Shown one piece after another: positions 14,509 to 20,958 of a stretch of DNA of 20,958 nt. Position 1 is the first letter of the stretch, and every line of letters starts with the position of its first letter. The DNA is taken from the NCBI GenBank assembly GCA_002382445.1, contig DGAQ01000052.1, positions 142,815 through 163,772 of the forward strand. The letters are read 5' to 3'. The translations under genes and the position numbers were made by a program. The stretch comes from Porticoccaceae bacterium UBA4026 (lineage in GTDB: Bacteria > Pseudomonadota > Gammaproteobacteria > Pseudomonadales > Porticoccaceae). Below the pieces are notes generated by a model that was given only the letters and a program-made list of their open reading frames with translations, was not told where the DNA came from and did no database searches.

Positions 14509-15781
14509 GTCGGTGGATAATTTGGCCAAAATCAAACATTCGCTGACTCGTCGCAATCGCGCTGAAGCGAGGTTCCGTTGGTATGGGCGCATCGCTATCT
14601 TTATTGGCCTGTCCGCAGTAGCTGTGCTGTTTGTTGATATTATTAGTAAAGGGCATGGCGCTTTTCAAGCAACATATATCAATCTAGATGTCAGTTATAA
14701 CCAAGATATTATTGGTATTGATAATTTAATGGATTCTACGCAGTTGGTTGCAGGCGATTGGCAAGCGCTGTCTAAAACAGCTTTACGAACTAAATTTCCA
14801 CAAGTCTCTGGTCGAAGTGATAAGCGGGAATTAAATAATCTATTGAGTAGTGGTGCGGGCTTTGATTTAAAAGACCGCCTGATGGCAAAGCCACTATTGC
14901 TAAATGAGACTGAGTCGATATGGATATTGGCCGATGATGATATCGACACCTATTATAAGTCTTGGCTAGACGGTGACGCCTATGCCGCTCGACTGAGCGA
15001 AAAACAAATTGGTTGGATCGATGAATTGCATCAGCAGGACCTGATTCGCTTGCAGCTAAACACCAATCTGTTTACAAGAGGTGATTCTCGTGAGCCGGAG
15101 CAGGCGGGTATCCTCGGTGCAGTCATGGGATCGATCCTGACTTTGGTACTCACCTTGCTGCTGTCCTTCCCAATAGGGGTGTCAGCGGCGATCTATCTAG
15201 AAGAATTCGCGCCAAAAAATAAGTGGACCGATTTTATTGAGGTTAATATCAATAACCTGGCCGCTGTTCCGTCGATTATTTTTGGCCTGTTGGGCCTCGC
15301 GATTTTTATTAACTTTTTCCATGTACCTCGGTCTGTTCCTATTGTGGGGGGTCTAGTACTCACGCTGATGATCTTACCAACGATTATTATTACGAGTCGC
15401 GCGGCCATTAAATCAGTGCCTCCCTCGATCCGTGAAGCCGCGCTTGGTATGGGAGCTTCTAAATATCAGATGGTGCTGCACCATGTATTACCGCTAGCTC
15501 TTCCGGGGATGCTGACCGGTGCCATTATTGGCATGGCGCAAGCGCTGGGTGAGACAGCTCCACTGCTGATGATTGGCATGGTCGCCTTTATAGTCGATAT
15601 CCCCGGTAGTTTTACCGATCCTGCCACTGTATTACCGGTACAAATTTTTCTTTGGGCGGACAGTCCTGAGAGAGCCTTTATCGAGAAAACCTCCGCGGCG
15701 ATCATGGTACTGCTAACCTTCTTGATTATTATGAATACATCGGCGGTTTGGTTGCGAAAGCGACTAGAACGTCATTGGTAG
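14501..15781 (+). CDS. pstA: Phosphate ABC transporter permease PstA, long form with N-terminal domain
   Basis: Second permease of the Pst complex, 426 residues compared with about 296 in E. coli. The extension lies after the first membrane helix (about 30-47): residues 50-200 form a soluble, acidic periplasmic domain (DUF3333 type) without cysteine. The permease domain follows from about 203 (ILGAVMGSILTLVLTLLLSF), with the coupling loop at MGASKYQMVLHHVLPLALPG and AQALGETAPLLM after it. The start is ATG 14501, which overlaps the last 8 bases of pstC. An in-frame ORF extends upstream to 14417 but runs inside pstC and has no support. Both long permeases occurring together suggests that their extra periplasmic domains meet PstS or one another. 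Confidence 0.94.
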   Translation: MSKSVDNLAKIKHSLTRRNRAEARFRWYGRIAIFIGLSAVAVLFVDIISKGHGAFQATYINLDVSYNQDIIGIDNLMDSTQLVAGDWQALSKTALRTKFPQVSGRSDKRELNNLLSSGAGFDLKDRLMAKPLLLNETESIWILADDDIDTYYKSWLDGDAYAARLSEKQIGWIDELHQQDLIRLQLNTNLFTRGDSREPEQAGILGAVMGSILTLVLTLLLSFPIGVSAAIYLEEFAPKNKWTDFIEVNINNLAAVPSIIFGLLGLAIFINFFHVPRSVPIVGGLVLTLMILPTIIITSRAAIKSVPPSIREAALGMGASKYQMVLHHVLPLALPGMLTGAIIGMAQALGETAPLLMIGMVAFIVDIPGSFTDPATVLPVQIFLWADSPERAFIEKTSAAIMVLLTFLIIMNTSAVWLRKRLERHW

Positions 15782-15795
15782 ACAGGAATAAATTT

Positions 15796-16674
15796 ATGAG
15801 TCCAGCAAATACAGATAAGCCCTCCATGCTTAAAAAAGCTGCTGCAGCTAAAGGCATGCCGATGCAGAACTTGGAAGTGGACGATCATCAGGTAACCGTG
15901 GGGCAGAGCTTTAGCGATAATGCGAAAATGACCATGCGCAATATTAATGTCTTTTATGGTGATAACCAGGCTATTCACGATGTTAGCATCGATATCGCCA
16001 AGAACCAGGTAATTGCGATGATCGGTCCGTCGGGCTGTGGCAAGTCAACGTTTTTACGTACTCTCAATCGTATGAACGACACGGTAGAGGGCTGTCGAGT
16101 TGAGGGCGATATTCGCATGGATGGTGAAAATCTATATGCTCCTAAACTTGATGTTGTTGAGTTGCGCGCGAGAGTGGGGATGGTGTTTCAAAAGCCTAAT
16201 CCATTCCCCAAATCAATTTATGATAATGTTGCTTACGGTGCCAAGATTCATGGTTTAGCTGATACTAGGGTCGATTTAGACGAAATTGTTGAAAACAGCC
16301 TGCGTAAAGCTAGCCTATGGAAAGAAGTGAAAGAACGCCTTCACCAGCCGGGTACTGGCCTGTCCGGTGGACAGCAGCAAAGGCTGTGTATAGCCAGAGC
16401 GATTGCAGTGAGCCCTGAAGTTATTTTAATGGATGAACCCTGCTCCGCACTGGATCCCATTGCCACTGCAAGGATTGAAGAACTGATCAAAGAGCTGAGT
16501 GAAAATTTCACCATCGCGATCGTCACTCACAGCATGCAACAAGCCGCCCGAGTGTCTCACCGCACAGCTTATTTTCATCTTGGCAAATTGATCGAGGTGA
16601 ATCCCACCGAGCAGGTTTTTACAATGCCCCAGCATCGGCTTACTGAGGCTTATATTACAGGTCGGTTTGGTTAA
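15796..16674 (+). CDS. pstB: Phosphate ABC transporter ATP-binding protein PstB
   Basis: ATPase that powers phosphate uptake and helps relay phosphate status to PhoR. The 292-residue protein has an N-terminal tail of about 45 residues not seen in E. coli PstB (257 residues). A complete ABC domain follows: Walker A GPSGCGKST (77-85), Q-loop at VFQKPNPFPKS, signature LSGGQQQRL (189-197), Walker B VILMDE (209-214), D-loop SALDP and H-loop histidine in TIAIVTHSM. ATG 15796 has AGGA eight bases before it; the longer frame overlaps the end of pstA. The TAA stop forms part of a perfect inverted repeat that separates pstB from phoU. Confidence 0.96.
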   Translation: MSPANTDKPSMLKKAAAAKGMPMQNLEVDDHQVTVGQSFSDNAKMTMRNINVFYGDNQAIHDVSIDIAKNQVIAMIGPSGCGKSTFLRTLNRMNDTVEGCRVEGDIRMDGENLYAPKLDVVELRARVGMVFQKPNPFPKSIYDNVAYGAKIHGLADTRVDLDEIVENSLRKASLWKEVKERLHQPGTGLSGGQQQRLCIARAIAVSPEVILMDEPCSALDPIATARIEELIKELSENFTIAIVTHSMQQAARVSHRTAYFHLGKLIEVNPTEQVFTMPQHRLTEAYITGRFG

Positions 16675-16693
16675 GACAGGATTAACCAAACCG
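16663..16693 (+). repeat. Perfect 12-bp inverted repeat at the pstB stop codon
   Basis: CGGTTTGGTTAA (16663-16674, ending in the pstB stop) and TTAACCAAACCG (16682-16693) are exact reverse complements with a 7-base loop. There is no T-run, so a terminator is unlikely. In RNA it would make a stable intercistronic hairpin just before the phoU ribosome binding site. Confidence 0.75.
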
Positions 16694-16717
16694 CAATACG
16701 GTTAAATGGAGAAAAAC

Positions 16718-17401
16718 ATGGCAAAGATGTCATTTGAAAATCACATTATGAAACAGTTCGATGAAGAACTTGAAGAGATTCGTACCCGACTTATGGAGAT
16801 GGGCGGCAAAGTGGAGCAGCAATTAAAGAATGCTATCAGAGCTGTTAGTGAGGCTGATAGTAAGCTTGCCGAGGAAGTCATTCTAGAGGAGCAGCGAGTT
16901 GATGACATGGAGGTTGATATTGATGAGGCCTGCATTCTAATTATAGCCAGGCGCCAGCCTGCCGCGAGTGATTTACGTTTAGTAATGATGGTTACTAAGG
17001 CGGTTAATGATCTTGAACGCATAGGCGATGAGGCTAAGAAGATTGCTAATCATGCAGTTATTTTGACTGAGCAAAGCGGGTCATCTAATGGTTATCCTGA
17101 AATTCGTCATATAGGAAATTCTGTGATTAGAATGTTGGAAAATGCTCTTGACGCTTTTGCACGATTTGATGCAGATGCAGCCCTGCGGACCATCGAAGAA
17201 GATGAGCAGATCGACCTTGACTATAAAACAGCATTACGTGAGCTGGTGACTTATATGATGGAAGACCCGCGGAGCATAAGCCGCGCGATTAATCTCTTGT
17301 GGGTGATTCGATCCTTAGAGCGTATTGGTGATCACGCTAAAAATCTGTGCGAGCAAATTGTCTTTGTCGTCAAAGGTAAAGATATACGTCATCAACGCTA
17401 G
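16718..17401 (+). CDS. phoU: Phosphate signalling protein PhoU
   Basis: Cytosolic helical-bundle protein that links Pst transport to PhoR and keeps the PHO regulon off when phosphate is plentiful. The 227-residue product has two PhoU repeats of three helices each. Metal-binding ExxxD-type motifs are seen as VNDLERIGDEAKKIANHA (about 100-117) and the matching SLERIGDHAKNLCEQ near the C-terminus. Start: ATG 16718 is preferred because GGAG (16708-16711) sits six bases before it; ATG 16706 has no ribosome binding site and would add four residues. It is last in the pst operon, behind a hairpin. The 260-bp gap downstream holds the next promoter and PHO sites. Confidence 0.95.
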   Translation: MAKMSFENHIMKQFDEELEEIRTRLMEMGGKVEQQLKNAIRAVSEADSKLAEEVILEEQRVDDMEVDIDEACILIIARRQPAASDLRLVMMVTKAVNDLERIGDEAKKIANHAVILTEQSGSSNGYPEIRHIGNSVIRMLENALDAFARFDADAALRTIEEDEQIDLDYKTALRELVTYMMEDPRSISRAINLLWVIRSLERIGDHAKNLCEQIVFVVKGKDIRHQR

Positions 17402-17461
17402 CAATAAGGTGAAAGGTACAGTTTCCGCCGTTGCTATCTCAATTAGTTGTAATTACCCCGC

Positions 17462-17493
17462 ACCCTAACTGCCGAGCAGTCTCGCTTTAGGGT
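17462..17493 (+). terminator. Possible structured 3' end of the pst-phoU transcript
   Basis: ACCCTAA (17462-17468) pairs with TTAGGGT (17487-17493), and CTGC-CGA-GCAG forms an inner hairpin at 17469-17479 with a 7-base bulge. A U/C-rich stretch follows but no true U-run, so termination here is uncertain. Confidence 0.35.
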
Positions 17494-17509
17494 CGCAACT
17501 GTTCTTCTC

Positions 17510-17539
17510 TTGACAGGGTCAGTCGCCTCAATCTTTTAT
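17510..17539 (+). promoter_or_regulatory. Possible constitutive sigma70 promoter upstream of the lipoprotein PHO sites
   Basis: TTGACA (17510-17515), an exact -35, is followed after 18 bp by TTTTAT (17534-17539, 4 of 6 to TATAAT). It would give PhoB-independent basal expression. Confidence 0.4.
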
Positions 17540-17560
17540 GCGCCGCCAGGTGGTCATAGG

Positions 17561-17616
17561 TTGTCACCAAAATGTCACGAAACCTTCATCTAACCGTCAT
17601 TAATCCCTGTTAATTT
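17561..17616 (+). promoter_or_regulatory. Extended PHO box with four half-sites and -10, for the beta-helix lipoprotein gene
   Basis: Four 7-bp half-sites repeat at exactly 11-bp steps: TTGTCAC (17561), ATGTCAC (17572), CCTTCAT (17583) and CCGTCAT (17594). After 10 bp comes an extended -10, TGT plus TAATTT (17608-17616). A fifth, out-of-register TGGTCAT is at 17551. This is twice the size of the other three PHO boxes in the window and suggests strong, cooperative PhoB control. Confidence 0.83.
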
Positions 17617-17661
17617 ACGTCTTGTTCAATATTTCAATACTAAATTTAACAGGAGTTAACA

Positions 17662-19305
17662 ATGTCTATTAATAAATTACTCGCGACAAGCGCAATTGCT
17701 TTAGCTATGACCGGTTGTGGCGGTGGTGACATCAATATCGCACCGTCCAATGAGACCGCGATCGGCGATACAGTAACTAATATCACCAACCAAGGCAGCA
17801 CGAATACAGACGTTAGCTGTGCCTCATACACCTTAGCCGGCACTGTGTCGCAGGGTTCATTTGATGGTACTAACTGCATTTACTCTAAAGGTTTTGTTGA
17901 TATCGACAATCCTCTAACCTTTGATCTTGCTGTGCCTAATATTGGCACGGGTGTACATGTCTTTGAAGGTAGCCTAGTGGTCGGAGAGAACTATTCCACC
18001 GATACTGACTTGGCAGTTGCCGGACTATCTGAAGGCGGCGACGGTGCCGTTCTGACTATTGCAGCGGGCGCGACCTTGGCATTTCGCAGCGCTGACGACT
18101 TTATGGTTGTTAACCGCGGTTCACAGGTGCGTGCAAATGGCACAGCCGATGCGCCTATCATACTAACCTCGCAGACCGATGCTATATTTGGCACTGTTGG
18201 TGCGGAAGACGTCGGCGAGTGGGGTGGTCTGGTTATTAATGGTTTTGGCGTCACTAATAAATGTGCTTACATCGGCACTTATCCCTCGGTTACTACTACT
18301 GACTGTCATGTGGCATCAGAAGGTAAAGCAGACGTGGGCGAGAGCCACTACGGCGGCGACAACAATGCTGACAACTCTGGCGTCTTGAAATACCTAATCG
18401 TTAAGCACACCGGTGCTGAAGTTGCTCCGGGGAACGAGCTAAACGGTATTGCGTTTAATGCGGTCGGGAACGGTACCCTAATAGAGAATTTACAAGTTTA
18501 CAGTGTGTACGATGACGGCATCGAATTCTTTGGTGGTGCAGTGGATATAAAGAATTATGTTGCTGTTTATGTTCGTGACGATGCCATCGATATCGATGAA
18601 GGCTATCGTGGCACAATCACTAATGCGCTGGTTATTCAGTCAGCAACGGATGGCAACCGCTGTGTCGAATCTGACGGTATCGGTAGCTACTCAAGTAAAG
18701 AACAAGCGACTATCGATGACTTTATCGCTCGTGGGTTGAACTCTCAGGCAACGATTAAAAATCTGACCTGCATTATTTCTGCTAATCAGGCGGGTACTCA
18801 CGAAGAAGGCCAAGGCCTGCGTATTCGTGAAGCGCACTTTCCAACGATTCAAAATGCCATCGTTACTTCCTCCTATGGTGCCGATGAACTGATCGGAGAC
18901 GCTGACCACAACTGGTGTTTTCGTCTAGACAATGAGGGTTTACAAGCCGCGCAGGATGGTAATCTGGTAGTCGCCTCTTCTGTATTTGCCTGTCAGGATT
19001 TGACTAAAGGCAACAGTCTGCCAAATGGCACCACGACCGCAGACTGGTTAACCACCAACGGCAATCTGCTGTATCAAACTGCTGAAGTAGGCGATGACCC
19101 AACAGTAAAAGGTAACACAAACCTGATTATTTTGGACGGTTTCTATTCAGTACCCCTAGCAGACATGGTCGTAGGAACGGGTGTAATTCCGACTCCAGTT
19201 GAATCGACTATTATTGGCGCAGTATCTGCTGATAACGACTGGACTGCCGGCTGGACGTACGGGCTACACGAAGGGAATCGCGCGCAACCACTATGGTTTG
19301 AGTGA
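17662..19305 (+). CDS. PHO-regulated surface lipoprotein with parallel beta-helix-like repeats
   Basis: I recognise the general type but no named gene. The 547-residue product has a lipoprotein signal peptide with lipobox MTGC (C19 lipidated) followed by GGGD, which does not carry an inner-membrane retention Asp at +2. The mature part is rich in G, N, D and T, with repeating strand-turn units typical of right-handed beta-helices: SQVRANGTADAPIILTS (154-170), GEWGGLVINGFG (185-196), DDGIEFFGG (284-292) and DDAIDIDEG (306-314). Eight cysteines could form four disulphides. The acidic turns may bind metal or a cationic ligand. A four-part PHO site controls it and a TonB-receptor gene follows, so a role as surface-exposed partner in capturing a phosphate source is the best inference. 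A strong AGGAG precedes ATG 17662. Confidence 0.85.
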   Translation: MSINKLLATSAIALAMTGCGGGDINIAPSNETAIGDTVTNITNQGSTNTDVSCASYTLAGTVSQGSFDGTNCIYSKGFVDIDNPLTFDLAVPNIGTGVHVFEGSLVVGENYSTDTDLAVAGLSEGGDGAVLTIAAGATLAFRSADDFMVVNRGSQVRANGTADAPIILTSQTDAIFGTVGAEDVGEWGGLVINGFGVTNKCAYIGTYPSVTTTDCHVASEGKADVGESHYGGDNNADNSGVLKYLIVKHTGAEVAPGNELNGIAFNAVGNGTLIENLQVYSVYDDGIEFFGGAVDIKNYVAVYVRDDAIDIDEGYRGTITNALVIQSATDGNRCVESDGIGSYSSKEQATIDDFIARGLNSQATIKNLTCIISANQAGTHEEGQGLRIREAHFPTIQNAIVTSSYGADELIGDADHNWCFRLDNEGLQAAQDGNLVVASSVFACQDLTKGNSLPNGTTTADWLTTNGNLLYQTAEVGDDPTVKGNTNLIILDGFYSVPLADMVVGTGVIPTPVESTIIGAVSADNDWTAGWTYGLHEGNRAQPLWFE

Positions 19306-19340
19306 GGTTGAGAGAATTAATTAGGCTTTAATGCATTACA

Positions 19341-19368
19341 AAGGGTGTCGCGATGCGGCACCCTTTTT
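19341..19368 (+). terminator. Strong intrinsic terminator between the lipoprotein and TonB-receptor genes
   Basis: AAGGGTGTCGC (19341-19351), loop GAT and GCGGCACCCTT (19355-19365) form an 11-bp stem with one G-U pair, followed by T through 19368. No clear PHO box or strong promoter is visible in the 72 bp before the next ATG. Confidence 0.85.
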
Positions 19369-19440
19369 AACTGGAAGTCCCTCAGCCTGTAATGGTTTCA
19401 ATCACAAATACCTTTAATCTCAAACGCTATAGGTCTACAT

Positions 19441-20958
19441 ATGACACACAAAATTAAATTACTCAGCGCGCAGATAATGGCCGTTACCTTACTGGGTATG
19501 AGCAACGCTGTATTCGCGCAAATAAAAAGTATCGCAGACGAGCCTGTCCTCGAGGAAGTGGTAGTTTTTGCCAAGCTTAAAAGTGCCGCCGATGAGGTGA
19601 TCTTTGAGCGCTTAGAGAGTAACGTCGTCGCTGACATTATTGATGCAGAAACCATCGGACGCATTGGTGACTCGACTGTTGCATCTGCTTTGCGACGGGT
19701 GCCAGGTGTTACCTTGGTTGATGATAAGTTCGTTTTTATCCGTGGACTGGGTGAGCGTTACTCGAACTCATTGTTAAATGGTGCGGTGATTCCGTCACCA
19801 GATTTAACCAGAAATGTCATTCCTCTGGATATTTTCCCAACCTCTATTTTGAAATCAATAGCGGTTAAAAAGAGCTACTCTGCAGAAATGCCTGCCGCCT
19901 TTAGTGGAGGTCTGATTGATATTCGTACGCGTAGCATTCCGGACGAATTTATGTTCAGTATAGAGTTGGGTACCCAGCAGAATATCGATACTCAGGGTGA
20001 TGTGCTTTCTTACAATGGCGGCGGCGATGACAACCTGGGAACCGACGATGGTTCACGCAGTCTGTCCGGAGGCCTTATGTCGGCGATAAATACATACGGC
20101 GGTTCATTAGGGGCCATTGATATACTTAGTCGAATTAATCTTGGCGAAGGCACCAGAACCCTCGCCGATGCAGAAGCCGTTAATCGTAGTCTAGCGCTTC
20201 AATTAAATCGCGACATTGACGTCACTAAACAGTCAGATGACATCAATGGTAGCGTTGAAACCAACATTGGCAATAACTTCTATTTGAACAACGGTATGGA
20301 AGTGGGCTTTATGTTGGGTGCTGTCTACGGCAGTGAGTGGGACAATACAGAATCAGTAGACCGCTCTTTTGGCGATCCAACTGATATTTTCGCCAAAAAA
20401 ATGGAGTCTACCTACAGCCTTAATATAACGGGTAATGCGAACTTTGGCTGGCGTTGGTACGACGATCACCATATTGAGACGACCAGTATTTTCCTTCGCA
20501 ACACTGATGATAAAGCCTCGATTACCGATAGCTTTACTTCGAGTTTTCCGCGCAGTGATGGTCAGGGTTTCCGGCAGTACAGAACGCGCTTCGAAGAGCG
20601 TAATCTTGCGGTTAATCAAATCCGCGGGTTCCATCGCTTTGGTGGCATCACTAGAGATCTGATTAACTTTGATAAGTTTGAATGGCTCGACGAATTAACC
20701 TTCAGCTGGTTTTACTCCGATGCGGCTTCGCGCACGGACATTCCCAACGAAACCAATATTCTCTACAAAATTAATCTTGAAGCAGACAGCGAGCAAGTAA
20801 TGTCGCAGAATCTTCAGGCCTCATCTTCGGCCGGTGACTTCCGTTTTACCGATCTAGATGATGAAGTCGAGAGTTATGGTTACGATGTCAAGTTGCCGTT
20901 CATAATGTCGTTTGGTGAAGTTACTTTTAGTGGCGGCTATCGTTACTCTCAAAAAGCC
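19441..20958 (+). CDS. TonB-dependent outer-membrane receptor, 3' truncated by window edge
   Basis: The first 506 residues of a TonB-dependent receptor are visible and the frame is open to the end of the window. Residues 1-26 are a signal peptide ending AVFA. EEVVVFA (38-44) resembles a TonB box. A plug domain covers about 60-165, with STVASALRRVPGVTLVDDKF, FIRGLGERYSNSLLNG and FSGGLIDIRTRS. The rest is beta-barrel strand sequence, with aromatic-rich turns and acidic loops. The plug pattern (RGLGERYSNSLLNG, then PLDIFPTSILKSIAVKKSYSAEMPAAFSGG) is that of a receptor group common in alpha- and gammaproteobacteria and often linked to carbohydrate or organic nutrients. Position behind a PHO-controlled lipoprotein suggests a phosphate-containing substrate, which remains inference. 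ATG 19441 has only a weak AGG upstream. Confidence 0.9.
   Translation, partial: MTHKIKLLSAQIMAVTLLGMSNAVFAQIKSIADEPVLEEVVVFAKLKSAADEVIFERLESNVVADIIDAETIGRIGDSTVASALRRVPGVTLVDDKFVFIRGLGERYSNSLLNGAVIPSPDLTRNVIPLDIFPTSILKSIAVKKSYSAEMPAAFSGGLIDIRTRSIPDEFMFSIELGTQQNIDTQGDVLSYNGGGDDNLGTDDGSRSLSGGLMSAINTYGGSLGAIDILSRINLGEGTRTLADAEAVNRSLALQLNRDIDVTKQSDDINGSVETNIGNNFYLNNGMEVGFMLGAVYGSEWDNTESVDRSFGDPTDIFAKKMESTYSLNITGNANFGWRWYDDHHIETTSIFLRNTDDKASITDSFTSSFPRSDGQGFRQYRTRFEERNLAVNQIRGFHRFGGITRDLINFDKFEWLDELTFSWFYSDAASRTDIPNETNILYKINLEADSEQVMSQNLQASSSAGDFRFTDLDDEVESYGYDVKLPFIMSFGEVTFSGGYRYSQKA

Noticed and set aside
16741..17022. Minus-strand serine-rich frame inside phoU
   Set aside because: Serine richness comes from the antisense of acidic and leucine codons in phoU; no start signals.
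17991..18254. Minus-strand frame of 87 codons inside the lipoprotein gene
   Set aside because: It is opposite a well supported gene, lacks a ribosome binding site, and has the biased composition of an antisense shadow.
19387..19404. Possible PHO box before the TonB-receptor gene
   Set aside because: CTGTAAT at 19387 is a good half-site, but the position 11 bp later (TCAATCA) does not match, so no box can be called.

Overview
The window reads as a piece of a marine-type, Gram-negative gammaproteobacterial chromosome. The evidence is a proteobacterial NtrC tail, SecB, an outer-membrane porin, a TonB-dependent receptor, a complete PhoB/PhoR/Pst set with PHO boxes of the Escherichia coli type, and Pst permeases with the long N-terminal extensions common in marine gammaproteobacteria. 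The taxonomic placement is inference. No RNA genes, insertion sequences, CRISPR arrays or phage genes are visible. Almost all of the sequence is coding, and no gene-free stretch exceeds about 260 bases.

Bases 1-5120 carry housekeeping genes: the 3' end of ntrC/glnG, a bidirectional terminator, a leftward rhodanese-grxC-secB group, a leftward RNase AM-type PHP phosphoesterase, and a rightward sprT plus GIY-YIG pair. They are followed by a HutC-type GntR repressor with two GTATATAC palindromes and a NYN-domain nuclease. Bases 5144-8520 are leftward: a small conserved-looking unknown gene, an arsenate-export pair (GAPDH plus ArsJ), and a SlyD-like FKBP isomerase.

Bases 8640 to the end are a phosphate-starvation regulon. 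phoB-phoR is followed by a convergent porin gene. Divergent from the porin run pstS-pstC-pstA-pstB-phoU, then a beta-helix surface lipoprotein and the start of a TonB-dependent receptor. I find PHO boxes, with 7-bp half-sites repeating every 11 bp, in front of phoB, the porin, pstS and the lipoprotein. The lipoprotein site is the most elaborate, with four half-sites in perfect 11-bp register.

Together the genes suggest a layered phosphate acquisition system. The porin and a TonB-driven receptor/lipoprotein pair would act at the outer membrane, PstSCAB at the inner membrane, and PhoU/PhoR/PhoB would sense and control. The nearby GAPDH-ArsJ pair would remove arsenate, which enters through phosphate transporters. 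The part I consider least described is the PHO-controlled lipoprotein/TonB-receptor unit with its internal terminator. A second candidate is the HutC-like repressor that appears linked to a NYN nuclease rather than to hut genes.
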